Source: Niastella yeongjuensis (GTDB lineage Bacteria > Bacteroidota > Bacteroidia > Chitinophagales > Chitinophagaceae). Taken from it: a DNA stretch of 64,000 nucleotides. The stretch's first letter is position 1; each line of letters begins with the position of its first letter. Positions 17,424 through 25,225 of this stretch are shown here, piece after piece. A model generated the notes under the pieces. It had not been told where the DNA came from. It ran no database searches and was given only the letters and a program-made list of their open reading frames with translations. The position numbers were made by a program, and so were the translations under genes. The stretch covers positions 186,001 to 250,000 of the forward strand of contig NZ_FOCZ01000007.1 in assembly GCF_900110245.1 (NCBI RefSeq). Reading direction: 5' to 3'.

Positions 17424-18317
17424 TTACCCTTTCACTTTAAACCTGACCAGAACGGTACCTGTTTGCTCATCAGGGCCATCGGGGTTGGCATTCAGTTTCG
17501 ACCGGCGGACCAGGTCGACGGCCTTTTGTTTGTAAAAACTTTCCGCAGTAGTGGATCCTCTTGGCTGATAAGTAGCGCTGATCACATCTCCATTCTGGTT
17601 TACCCGGATATCCACTGCTACCGTTGCATCTTCATTAAACTCATCGGAGTAGGAAGGCATTCTGGTAAAAGTGCGGCCCGATAAACCGCTTTTAATGGCA
17701 ATACCTGACCCACGGCCACCACCTGAATAATTCTTTGAATCGGGATTGCCACCGGCTTGTCCCTGATCTCCACGGCCACCGGCAATGCCTTCGCTGCCGC
17801 CTTTTTTGTAGGTGTTGGCTTCGTTGCCGCCGGTACCATTGCCATTTACCCCTTTAAACACCGCTTTGGGGCGGGGAGGAGCGGGAGGCGCCGGCTCAAC
17901 TGGTGCCGGATTTTTTACCGGTTTGCTTTTCACCACTTCCTTTTCAGGTACTTTGGTGGCTTCCGGTTTTACAATCGGCGGCTTTTTGATTTCCGGTGCG
18001 TCTGCATCTTTATCGTCGGTCTCGATATCTTTTACATCTTCTTTGGCTGGTTCAGCTGCCTTTGGCGGCACGTAGGTTTCCTGTACGCTGGCAGGCGCCG
18101 GTGAACCCGGTTCATAAGGCTGATCGTTACCCAATCCTATTTCACTGTTTCCCAGGTTCACTTCAAGTCCTTCTTCAACAGGAGGTTCAGGTAATGGCGG
18201 CATACCCCATTTTACAAAAAAGAAAATACACAGCATAAGGCCTACCACCAATATGGTATAACTGCCAGCCTGGATATTTTTCTTTGATTCAGATTCCTGT
18301 ATGTGTGTCGGATTCAT
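17424..18317 (-). CDS. TonB-like energy-transducing protein
   Basis: 297 residues. A single N-terminal membrane segment (about 20-37, SYTILVVGLMLCIFFFVKW) is followed by a long Pro/Glu/Lys-rich periplasmic spacer (about 40-150; repeats such as EPAPPAPPRPK), a Gly/Asn-rich stretch, and a C-terminal domain ending TGTVLVRFKVKG. The last 80 residues (VAVDIRVNQNGDVISATYQP) resemble the TonB C-terminal fold that contacts outer-membrane receptors. No exbB/exbD genes are adjacent, although TonB-dependent barrels exist elsewhere in the window. Terminator at 17364-17402. Confidence 0.8.
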   Translation of the reverse strand: MNPTHIQESESKKNIQAGSYTILVVGLMLCIFFFVKWGMPPLPEPPVEEGLEVNLGNSEIGLGNDQPYEPGSPAPASVQETYVPPKAAEPAKEDVKDIETDDKDADAPEIKKPPIVKPEATKVPEKEVVKSKPVKNPAPVEPAPPAPPRPKAVFKGVNGNGTGGNEANTYKKGGSEGIAGGRGDQGQAGGNPDSKNYSGGGRGSGIAIKSGLSGRTFTRMPSYSDEFNEDATVAVDIRVNQNGDVISATYQPRGSTTAESFYKQKAVDLVRRSKLNANPDGPDEQTGTVLVRFKVKG

Positions 18318-18323
18318 GTTACT

Positions 18324-18372
18324 AAGTTAAGTTGAAAAGTTGACAGGTTAACAAGTTAACAGGTTGAAAATG
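18324..18372. repeat. 8-bp-period tract upstream of the TonB-like gene
   Basis: AGTTAAGTTGAAAAGTTGACAGG followed by TTAACAAG, TTAACAGG in 8-bp steps; one of the few tracts whose period is 8 rather than 7. Confidence 0.55.
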
Positions 18373-18424
18373 TTAAAATTCAAAACTGTTTTAACAGTAC
18401 TTTCTAATTCAACAAAAATGCCAA

Positions 18425-19189
18425 CTACTTAAACCACACGTCGTAGGCAAACCGAATAATGGTAGCGCATACAACGATCAGGAAAAATATCCTGATAAAA
18501 GCGTTGCCTTTTAAGATCGCCAGCCGGGCACCTACCCATCCACCCAGGGCATTACAGGCTGCCATCGGTAAAGCTATCGCGAATATGATCTTGCCACTGA
18601 GCATAAAGAAGGTGATGGAACCAAGGTTGGTGGCCAGGTTTACAAACTTGGCGTGTGCACTTGCTTTTAGAAAATCAAAACCCAACAGGCCAATAAACGA
18701 CAGGATCAGAAAGCTGCCTGCACCGGGACCAATAAAACCATCATAAAACCCAATGATCAAACTGATGAGCAATGAATAAAGTATCTGTTGCTTCACTGAA
18801 TGGTCTTTCTCGAGGTGATCGCCAAACTTTTTATTGGTAAAGGTATAAATGGCAACAAGGATCAGCATGAACAGCAGCAGGGGTTTCATAAAGCTGTTGT
18901 TGACATGCGTCAATAGGGTGGAACCGGCAAAGGCGGCGCAAAACGCCGTAACGGCCATTAACCCGATCAATAACCAGTTCACCGGTACCCGGCGTACATA
19001 TTGAGCGGTGGCAATACTGGTGCCGCTAAAGGAGGGGATCTTTAATGTACCCAACACCGTAGCCAGGGGATATTGTGGCAATAACACTAATGCGGCGGGT
19101 GTTTGTATCAATCCACCGCCACCGGCAATGGCATCGGTAAAGCCCGCTAAAAAAGCAAATACGCAAAGGAGTATCAAATCTATTGTCAT
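18425..19189 (-). CDS. TauE/SafE (TSUP) family permease
   Basis: A 254-residue integral membrane protein with about seven or eight hydrophobic helices. The N-terminal FLAGFTDAIAGGGGLIQTP is the family hallmark; the second half repeats it as LLISLIIGFYDGFIGPGAGSF, showing the internal duplication of the TSUP fold. Members move sulfite, sulfoacetate or other organosulfur/organic anions out of or into the cell. No sulfur genes are next to it, though a sulfite-oxidase-like gene lies about 5 kb away. Substrate not determinable. Confidence 0.9.
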   Translation of the reverse strand: MTIDLILLCVFAFLAGFTDAIAGGGGLIQTPAALVLLPQYPLATVLGTLKIPSFSGTSIATAQYVRRVPVNWLLIGLMAVTAFCAAFAGSTLLTHVNNSFMKPLLLFMLILVAIYTFTNKKFGDHLEKDHSVKQQILYSLLISLIIGFYDGFIGPGAGSFLILSFIGLLGFDFLKASAHAKFVNLATNLGSITFFMLSGKIIFAIALPMAACNALGGWVGARLAILKGNAFIRIFFLIVVCATIIRFAYDVWFK

Positions 19190-19357
19190 GTTTATTTCGT
19201 GAATGAAGTTTCAGGCTGTAAGCCGTCCCAGCCCCTCCGGTGGAGGGGAGAAATACAACCTCGCGTCTATTTTCAACCTGTCTCCACTATAACTTTACCA
19301 TCCCTGTCAACGTTATCAGCCTGTTAACTCGTCAACCTTTCAACTTAAAACTTTAAA

Positions 19358-19885
19358 CTATCTCTTCCCTCCCAAAACTCCCATAAACTGAACCCATGGC
19401 CCTACGGCATCGTAGTATTGTTTAGCCATAACCCGGCTTAACTGATGGATATGTGTAAGGTCGTGTACTACCCAGGCTGCCAGTAAATGACGTAAGGTTA
19501 CGGTGCCCAGTATGGGATGAATACCTGTACGGTTAAGCGATTCTTCGGTAATGTCGATCGTTTTTAACTGGGCCAGGTTTTCTTTTCGTAATATTTTAAA
19601 CTCGTCGAGCAGCTGGCTCATTGTTTTTCCTTTTTTTACGGCATGATGCCCCTCCATATCAAAAGGCACAAATGTTTTGCTGCCTTCACCCATAATAACC
19701 TGGGTGCGCGGGATCCAGTCTGTTTTTTCACCATGTATCAAATGCGCCACAATATCAACCGGCGTCCAGGTATCGCCACCTTCATTGCTATAGATCCATT
19801 CGTCTGCCAGTCCGTATAACATAGTCTCTATTACCTGAGGGGTTCGTTCCAGCATCGGTAGGGCGTTTTCAATGGCAAATTGCAT
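19358..19885 (-). CDS. DinB-family protein
   Basis: 175 residues from the ATG at 19885; an in-frame upstream extension would have to read through the promoter. DinB four-helix fold with metal-ligand His candidates in VDIVAHLIHGEK and AAWVVHDLTHIHQL. The family includes thiol-dependent transferases and many uncharacterised proteins. It is a distant relative of the YfiT-like gene at 14765. The TAG stop directly abuts a TTTAAAGTTTTAAG heptamer tract. Monocistronic with a short predicted leader. Confidence 0.85.
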   Translation of the reverse strand: MQFAIENALPMLERTPQVIETMLYGLADEWIYSNEGGDTWTPVDIVAHLIHGEKTDWIPRTQVIMGEGSKTFVPFDMEGHHAVKKGKTMSQLLDEFKILRKENLAQLKTIDITEESLNRTGIHPILGTVTLRHLLAAWVVHDLTHIHQLSRVMAKQYYDAVGPWVQFMGVLGGKR

Positions 19886-19904
19886 AGTCGTTTGTTTTAT
19901 AGGG

Positions 19905-19912
19905 CAAAGGTA
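19905..19912 (-). promoter_or_regulatory. -7 box (TACCTTTG) for the DinB gene
   Basis: Exact match 19 nt before the ATG at 19885, supporting that start. A heptamer tract (GCCCATT type on this strand) lies just upstream where the -33 element would be. Confidence 0.6.
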
Positions 19913-19929
19913 AGCTACTAGCCGGAAGG

Positions 19930-20077
19930 ACAATGGGCAATGGGAAATGGAATAAAATACAAAGGGCAGAAGGCAGAGGGCAGAAGGCAGAAAGTTAATG
20001 CGGCTTTCGGTGTGTAGCTTGTATTTTTCGCTGCCTGGTGTCTTTTTCTTTGCCCTCTGCCCTCTGCCTTCTGCCCT
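19930..20077. repeat. Inverted pair of GGCAGAA/GGCAGAG heptamer arrays
   Basis: Left arm 19961-19993 (AAGGGCAGAAGGCAGAGGG...), right arm 20049-20077 (TTTGCCCTCTGCCCTCTGCC...). The arms are reverse complements and would form a stem of about 28 bp with a loop of about 55 nt. An extra GGGCAAT pair lies at 19933-19945. Confidence 0.8.
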
Positions 20078-20325
20078 GTTTTCACCAACAAACGTTCGCC
20101 TTTATGCGCTTTAGGATAAAATTATATGTCTAAAAAACACTTAAACGGGTATTATCCTCCTCAATCTGTGGACTTTTAAACTTTTTTTTGGGGCAATTAA
20201 GACCTTGGGCATCATGGCTCATTTGTCGAAAAACCCTTGTCTGGCGTGGGTTTTAACTTTTCATACGGGGCTTAACCATCCTATAAACGGGCTTGAGTTG
20301 GTTTTAGTAGTGCAAAAAGCCGCAG

Positions 20326-20333
20326 TATGTTTG
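20326..20333 (+). promoter_or_regulatory. -7 box (TATGTTTG)
   Basis: Exact TAnnTTTG match, 37 nt before the ATG of the exported protein at 20371. Confidence 0.6.
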
Positions 20334-20370
20334 CATCATCAAAGAGAAACAAACCTTAAAACATACAATT

Positions 20371-20781
20371 ATGAAAACGGATTTGAGGAATTTTAGCAAA
20401 TTAGCCATCGTAGCAATCGCTTTAACTTTAGCTTTTACTACAACTGCGCTGGCTAATGGTGGTGATAAAGGAAACCCGGCTACTACTCAATTAAAGTTCG
20501 TTGGAAATATAGAAAATCAACCTGTATTTGAACTGAACCTCATCAACAACGATGATGAGTATACCGTAACTTTCCGGGATAACCTGGGAAATGTACTGTA
20601 TAAAAATAAATTCAAAGGTGCATCTGGTGTAACCAAAAAGTTCCTGTTGCAATCAGAGGAATTCAGCGATGTGAACCTGAACGTGGTGATCACCTCTAAA
20701 AAGACCAATATTTCTGAAGTTTATACCATCTTCTCTAACCAGGATATGGTGGAAGAAACCGTGATCAATAAGATCAAATAA
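20371..20781 (+). CDS. Small exported protein of unknown function
   Basis: 136 residues with a clear cleavable signal peptide: positive start (MKTDLRNFSK), hydrophobic core LAIVAIALTLAF, likely cleavage after TALA. The mature part (about 105 residues) is predicted beta-rich, with FELNLINNDDEYTVTFRDNLGNVLYKNKF. I do not recognise a named domain, but short secreted proteins of this form are frequent in Chitinophagaceae. Own promoter (20326) and own terminator (20830), so it is a complete single-gene unit. Secreted to periplasm by inference. Confidence 0.85.
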   Translation: MKTDLRNFSKLAIVAIALTLAFTTTALANGGDKGNPATTQLKFVGNIENQPVFELNLINNDDEYTVTFRDNLGNVLYKNKFKGASGVTKKFLLQSEEFSDVNLNVVITSKKTNISEVYTIFSNQDMVEETVINKIK

Positions 20782-20829
20782 TAAATCTGGTTCGCAGTTC
20801 AGTCAATCATCATAGAGTGTTTTATAATG

Positions 20830-20869
20830 AAAGGCCTCCCGAAAAAATCGGGAGGCCTTTCTTATTTTC
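20830..20869. terminator. Bidirectional terminator
   Basis: Perfect 13-bp stem AAAGGCCTCCCGA / TCGGGAGGCCTTT (20830-20842, 20848-20860) between the exported-protein gene and the convergent radical SAM gene. Confidence 0.9.
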
Positions 20870-20885
20870 TCGTATAACGTTGCGC

Positions 20886-22187
20886 TTAATGCGCGAAATC
20901 TTCTTCGTAATTTCCCTGTATCCGTTCCATTGACGGGTTGAAGTAACCGAATTTTACATTCGGGAATTCCTCATGGATCAATTCCTGCAGTTGTTTTATT
21001 CCCAGCAGATCGCCGGTTTCATAAGCGCCTATTTTGCCCATGTACCAGTCGGGGTCGATGTTGAAATTCCGCCACTGGATCATGCTCAGGTCGGTTTCAA
21101 TGATCAGCTTGCGCAGCGCTTCATATTCTTCTTCACTGTCTGTCATGCCCGGGAAAACAAAATAATTGATGCTGGCCCAGCCATTATAACTGCGCATCAC
21201 TTTCAGGCTTTCGACAATGTCTTCAAACTGGTAATTATTGGGGCGATAATAGGCTTCGTAAATATGTTTACGCGCCGAGTTCATACTTACCCGGATTGAA
21301 TTCAGTCCGGCTTCGCACAACGCTTTTACGGCAGCTGGTTTGGAACCGTTTGTATTGATGTTGATGCTGCCCTTGCTGGTATGCTTCCGCATTTCAATAA
21401 TGCTTTCGCGGATGGTTTCCCACATCAGCAGGGGCTCGCCTTCACAACCCTGGCCAAAGCTCACAATGGGGTAGGGCGCCGATTCCAGGTGCGGAACGGT
21501 GAATTCCACAATTTCTTCAGCAGTGGGTTTGAACGTGAGGCGGTCCTGGGTAGAAACGATTTCCTCTTCCTGGGGTTGAAACGAAATACAACCAATACAA
21601 TTGGCATTACAGGCCGGGGAAGAAGGGATCGGACATTCCCAGCGGCCCATAAAATAGTTACGGGCGGCCGGACAATGATATGTTAAGCAACAATTATCGG
21701 CCAGGTGTTTTACCAGCCGGTTGTGGGGGTATGCTTCAAGGAATTTTGCAACGCCCGATTGAATGGTATCATTGTCGAAACCGGCACATTCCTGCCTGAT
21801 ATCCTGCTCGATGCGCACTGCAGGTACAAAAAACTGCTCGTTATGCCAGCCAACTGCGGTATAGCAAAACAGGGGCAGGGTGGGTGCATCGGGCGCTGTT
21901 TCGTAAGCGGCCAGGTACAAACCGGTGTGGGCGGGGGGAATAAAGGCCGCCACGGCCCAGCCTTTGTCGCACAGGCGCATTTCGCCGGTTATTACGTCGA
22001 TACCAATACCCCGGCGACCGGGTAATTCGTACAGGGAACCCCCGTCGGGCAGGGCGATCCAGTCTTCTACCGGTACTTCGTACGCATCCCAACCGGCCCG
22101 GCCGGTAGTATACAGGGTGGTATCCTCAAAAATGTTTCCTTTTCCGTCGGAATACAATAAGAACGGAGAACTCTTCAATACAGACAT
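20886..22187 (-). CDS. Radical SAM protein with an extra cysteine cluster
   Basis: 433 residues. The 4Fe-4S/SAM motif is PACNANCIGCIS near residue 197, with Cys spaced x3 and x2 as expected; SFGQGCEGEPLL gives the SAM-binding GxGE-like segment, and SININTNGS follows. Before the radical SAM core is a 180-residue N-terminal region with no family I know, ending in a Cys-rich segment (ADNCCLTYHCPAARNYF, then RWECPI) that could hold an auxiliary cluster. It has no SPASM tail. No substrate peptide or partner enzyme lies beside it. Reaction unknown. Confidence 0.85.
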   Translation of the reverse strand: MSVLKSSPFLLYSDGKGNIFEDTTLYTTGRAGWDAYEVPVEDWIALPDGGSLYELPGRRGIGIDVITGEMRLCDKGWAVAAFIPPAHTGLYLAAYETAPDAPTLPLFCYTAVGWHNEQFFVPAVRIEQDIRQECAGFDNDTIQSGVAKFLEAYPHNRLVKHLADNCCLTYHCPAARNYFMGRWECPIPSSPACNANCIGCISFQPQEEEIVSTQDRLTFKPTAEEIVEFTVPHLESAPYPIVSFGQGCEGEPLLMWETIRESIIEMRKHTSKGSININTNGSKPAAVKALCEAGLNSIRVSMNSARKHIYEAYYRPNNYQFEDIVESLKVMRSYNGWASINYFVFPGMTDSEEEYEALRKLIIETDLSMIQWRNFNIDPDWYMGKIGAYETGDLLGIKQLQELIHEEFPNVKFGYFNPSMERIQGNYEEDFAH

Positions 22188-22221
22188 TTTATTCTTTTAC
22201 AGGTCAACAGCACTAAAAATC

Positions 22222-22312
22222 AAAGCTTTAAGCATTAAGCTGTAAGCTATATGCAAATACATATTTGCGTTTTCCGGCTTACAGCTTACGGCTTATGTCC
22301 GCCAGCTGGCGG
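22222..22312. repeat. Heptamer inverted array plus CCGCCAGCTGGCGG palindrome
   Basis: TAAGCAT, TAAGCTG, TAAGCTA on the left and GCTTACAGCTTACGGCTTA on the right form a hairpin. It is followed by a perfect 14-bp palindrome at 22299-22312, next to the stop codon of the downstream minus-strand gene. A near copy of the palindrome (CCGCCAACTGGCGG) is at 38644-38657. Confidence 0.7.
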
Positions 22313-22313
22313 A

Positions 22314-22913
22314 TTACTGTTTTAAATAATGTCTGCAAAATTCGTGAATTTGATCGAGTTCTTCGAATTGAAGATTATTTCGAAGGTCAAAATGGTAAGA
22401 TTTGTCGCCTGAGGCGTCAATAGTGATCGAATCGTATTGAGCTTCAATGTGATTTATGTTCGACCAAATAAAAAAACGGCTTTCCGGCAGGGCGGGAATG
22501 GTGATCCCGGTGTGGTGAAGGGCCACAAATTCTTCGGTGACCATGCGTTTTTCGCACCAGAACAGGTAGCCATAGGCCGCGCTCATCAACGCATGGCCGA
22601 CGCCCACCACCCATTCGCCATGGATACAGGCCGTAATGCCGATACCCAGAAAAAAGATGACCTCTATGAAGCGGAAAAACAGGTTCACCAGGGGCAGATC
22701 GGCGGCAATGTTTTTTCCGGCCATGGCCAGTATGAATATGTCAACCGCCATAAATACCAGGCAACCCAGAAAAACCGGACTGCTATGCGGCTGATTAAAA
22801 TGAGACAATGCATGCACAAGAATTAACCCACCAGCGGCTAAATGCAACAAACGACCAGCGCGTTTCAGTTTCTGAAAAGCCGGATGAACAACGGGCAAGG
22901 CTAAGGAGTTCAT
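22314..22913 (-). CDS. Four-helix membrane protein of unknown function
   Basis: 199 residues. Four hydrophobic segments lie at about residues 24-40 (LLHLAAGGLILVHALSHF), 47-64, 79-97 and 104-120, followed by a soluble C-terminal domain of about 75 residues (FFIWSNINHIEAQYDSITIDAS...) that looks like a cytoplasmic beta-rich module of the kind seen after membrane bundles. I cannot name the family. Transcribed alone; the palindrome at 22299 is just beyond its stop and may act in termination. Confidence 0.7.
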   Translation of the reverse strand: MNSLALPVVHPAFQKLKRAGRLLHLAAGGLILVHALSHFNQPHSSPVFLGCLVFMAVDIFILAMAGKNIAADLPLVNLFFRFIEVIFFLGIGITACIHGEWVVGVGHALMSAAYGYLFWCEKRMVTEEFVALHHTGITIPALPESRFFIWSNINHIEAQYDSITIDASGDKSYHFDLRNNLQFEELDQIHEFCRHYLKQ

Positions 22914-22996
22914 AGGCAGTTATTTTTTACTTAGATGTAATACTCGATAAATTCCATATCAATTCCTTAAAAAATTAACGGTTACCCACACAGTAA

Positions 22997-23026
22997 TAAA
23001 AAAGCCCCAGGTTTTTACCTGAGGCC
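22997..23026 (-). terminator. Terminator of the LEA-like lipoprotein gene
   Basis: On the minus strand GGCCTCAGG / CCTGGGGC with loop TAAAAA, followed by six T. It begins 22 bp after the gene's stop. Confidence 0.8.
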
Positions 23027-23047
23027 TTCATTATTAAATATATTAAT

Positions 23048-23524
23048 CTAACGGATAACAATTGCCCTTAACCGGGCAAGGTCCTGTTTCTGTTCATATT
23101 TGATGGGGATCTCCTTTGCAAACCCGGATCTTTTTACCAGAGCGATACCATCAATGCGTACTAAGGCATCTTTCTTTTTGTAGATATCGGTGTGGTTTTT
23201 GATCGCTCCTATATTATCGATCTTGATTGATACAGGTAATACAAATTCTGCGTTTTTCTTTACTTCCACTTCCTGATTCAGCACAAAGCTGCCAAAATAA
23301 GCGTTATCAACATATACATCGCCTCTGGCAGATGACAATTTAATACCGAAATTATTAGGATTATAATAGATCATATTGGCGCCCACGGTTGTTTTTAGCA
23401 CACCGGTCTCAATGATCTTTACATCACCCATGTCACGATATTGCGGTTCGCGAACATCCTTAGCAGATTTACAGGCCGAAAAGATCAATACGAAAGCTGA
23501 AAGTAGTGTTAAAATGCTCTTCAT
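23048..23524 (-). CDS. LEA type 2-like lipoprotein
   Basis: 158 residues. The signal peptide ends LIFSAC (lipidated Cys17) followed by KSAK. The mature part is a single LEA_2/WHy-like beta-sandwich: ETGVLKTTVGANMIYYNPNNFGIKL, then SFVLNQEVEVKKNAEFVLPVSIKI. In bacteria such proteins sit in the envelope and are thought to protect it against drying or osmotic stress; that role is from the family, not from this sequence. Monocistronic with its own terminator. Confidence 0.85.
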   Translation of the reverse strand: MKSILTLLSAFVLIFSACKSAKDVREPQYRDMGDVKIIETGVLKTTVGANMIYYNPNNFGIKLSSARGDVYVDNAYFGSFVLNQEVEVKKNAEFVLPVSIKIDNIGAIKNHTDIYKKKDALVRIDGIALVKRSGFAKEIPIKYEQKQDLARLRAIVIR

Positions 23525-23623
23525 AATTACTGGTTTGTTGAATATCCATTAGATAGAAAATCGCATCACCAGTTTAAGCAACAACGTTCTTAAAGCTTTT
23601 TTTAACAATACAGCAGCTATATT

Positions 23624-24067
23624 TTACCATGGACTTGGCTGGTGTTCCCCTGTTGCTATCAGATTTTTCAGATTGCCGTTAATAAGCAGTCCCCACGCAT
23701 TGGAGCAGTCGTCATAACATTCCTGTGTCGGCGCCAGTCCAATATGAATGAATTGAACTTCCGTTTTGCCATCTTTTTTGCCAATGTCAAAAGTGATGTT
23801 GGTTCCCTTCCATTCGCTCTTGTTTTTTACAAAACTTAGCACAGCGTCCACCACATTCCAAACGATTTTTTTACCGGGAATAAATTCCGTTATCTTCTGT
23901 TTGGAAAAATGAATTCCCGGAACATTGTATGTAAACTCCGCACCTGGTTTATCAGTGGTGCCTTCAACTTCTCCTGACCACCACCCGCGAACATTGTTGA
24001 TGGCATTGAAAACTTCCTCTGGAGATTGATCTACAAGAAAGGCAGTAGTGAAATTTTGATTTTGCAT
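23624..24067 (-). CDS. SRPBCC/AHSA1-like domain protein
   Basis: 147 residues covering one START/Bet v1-like (SRPBCC) domain from end to end. The N-terminal TAFLVDQSPEEVFNAINNVRGWW and WNVVDAVLSFVKNKSEWKGTNITFDI are standard for the AHSA1/SRPBCC family. The cavity-forming fold usually binds small hydrophobic ligands; no ligand is known here. Cytoplasmic. A perfect -7 box (TAGATTTG) lies 40 nt upstream of the start. Confidence 0.85.
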   Translation of the reverse strand: MQNQNFTTAFLVDQSPEEVFNAINNVRGWWSGEVEGTTDKPGAEFTYNVPGIHFSKQKITEFIPGKKIVWNVVDAVLSFVKNKSEWKGTNITFDIGKKDGKTEVQFIHIGLAPTQECYDDCSNAWGLLINGNLKNLIATGEHQPSPW

Positions 24068-24106
24068 AAGTTCTAATTTTTTGCCGATGATGAAGCGTTA
24101 CATGCA

Positions 24107-24114
24107 CAAATCTA
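24107..24114 (-). promoter_or_regulatory. -7 box (TAGATTTG) for the SRPBCC gene
   Basis: Exact TAnnTTTG match on the minus strand, 39 nt before the start codon. Confidence 0.6.
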
Positions 24115-24346
24115 TTATCTAAATATGTTTTTGAGCAGGTGCGAAATGGACTTTATCATGGGTTAATTTGGACATAATAAAAACCATGCAATGGTGTAAA
24201 CTCACCCCTGCCTCCCGCAAGCGGGAGGATTTCTTAAAAACAAGCATTAACTAAACGACATTGATTGCCCTTTTCAAGCAATCGTTTGCACTTGGAACAA
24301 TGTTTGTTTTTTGTTACACCGAACCATAATTGGTAATTTCATAAGC

Positions 24347-25039
24347 ATGGAACAATCAGACAAACTCAACCGCATTGTGGAAGCACGCATGAAATTGAAA
24401 AACCGGTTCGAGCAAAAAATAAAACAAACTCCTTCTGTGGCCGATACCCAGCCCATGGGGTCTGGTAAAATTAACCGGCATGGCATGCCTGAAATTCCTG
24501 TTGGACAAATTGAGACCCGCAAGTGGCCAGTGCTTGACCTGGGTATTCAACCCGATATTCCTTTATCGGAATGGCAACTGGTAGTGGATGGGGAAGTGGA
24601 GCATCCGGTAACCTTGAACTGGGATGATTTTATGGCCCTGCCACAAACGGACGATACCTCCGATTTTCATTGTGTAACCACCTGGAGCAAATTAAATATG
24701 AACTGGAAGGGCGTGCGTTTGCTGGATCTTGCAGCCCTGGTTCAACCCAAAGAAACGGCTACCCATATTCTATGTTATGGGTACGACGATTATACTACCA
24801 ACGTATCGCTGGAAGAAGCATTGAAACCCGATGTACTGTTGGTGCATACCTACGAAGGACAACCATTGCCACCCGAACATGGCGGCCCGGTACGTATGAT
24901 CACCCCGCAGCTATATGCCTGGAAGGGCTCCAAATGGATAAAGCGCATCCAGTTCCTGCCCAAAAACGTATTGGGCTTTTGGGAAGAACGCGGTTATTCC
25001 AATACGGCCTATCCCTGGCGGAATGATAGATACAGCTAG
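24347..25039 (+). CDS. Sulfite-oxidase-like molybdopterin oxidoreductase
   Basis: 230 residues from the ATG at 24347. The oxidoreductase molybdopterin domain fills nearly the whole protein; the conserved molybdenum-ligand Cys is in DFHCVTTWSKL, and the C-terminal GGPVRMITPQLYAWKGSKW binds the cofactor. Unlike MsrP/YedY it has no Tat signal, so it should work in the cytoplasm. No dimerisation domain or haem domain is fused, unlike eukaryotic sulfite oxidase. No molybdopterin-synthesis genes are nearby. Electron acceptor and substrate are unknown. Confidence 0.9.
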   Translation: MEQSDKLNRIVEARMKLKNRFEQKIKQTPSVADTQPMGSGKINRHGMPEIPVGQIETRKWPVLDLGIQPDIPLSEWQLVVDGEVEHPVTLNWDDFMALPQTDDTSDFHCVTTWSKLNMNWKGVRLLDLAALVQPKETATHILCYGYDDYTTNVSLEEALKPDVLLVHTYEGQPLPPEHGGPVRMITPQLYAWKGSKWIKRIQFLPKNVLGFWEERGYSNTAYPWRNDRYS

Positions 25040-25130
25040 TTGTGAATGGTGGCGCCTGGCGTTGTTGAAGCATGAATAGCAATAACCATTAGCCGTTACA
25101 GGCTTCAGGGGTTGTTACTTTGTGTTTCCC

Positions 25131-25166
25131 CTGCAACTTGCAACCTGCAACCTGCAACTTGCAACA
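25131..25166 (+). repeat. Heptamer array (AACCTGC/AACTTGC)
   Basis: Five 7-mers: AACTTGC, AACCTGC, AACCTGC, AACTTGC and a partial AACAG. It lies 60 bp upstream of the Gfo/Idh start. An open frame runs through it but is not the true N-terminus. Confidence 0.75.
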
Positions 25167-25225
25167 GTCCCACGATAAGAAATAAACAACACTTTAAAAT
25201 TAGTATTCATCCATACAAATACCAT

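Larger units (their letters stand above)
19886..20370. other. 485-bp non-coding region with paired GGCAGAA arrays
   Basis: Contains the minus-strand -7 box for the DinB gene, the inverted heptamer arrays at 19930-20077, a T-rich stretch at about 20180-20195, and the plus-strand promoter of the small exported protein. A weak open frame at 20205-20396 overlaps that promoter and is not believable. Confidence 0.5.

Noticed and set aside
19930-20077. Heptamer arrays considered as CRISPR
   Set aside because: Units are 7 bp without spacers of regular length; no cas genes in the window.
20205-20396. 63-codon plus-strand frame before the small exported protein
   Set aside because: It overlaps that gene's promoter and start in a different frame and has no recognisable features.
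25112-25225. Upstream extension of the Gfo/Idh gene
   Set aside because: The 38 extra codons translate the AACCTGC array; the Tat signal begins at 25226.
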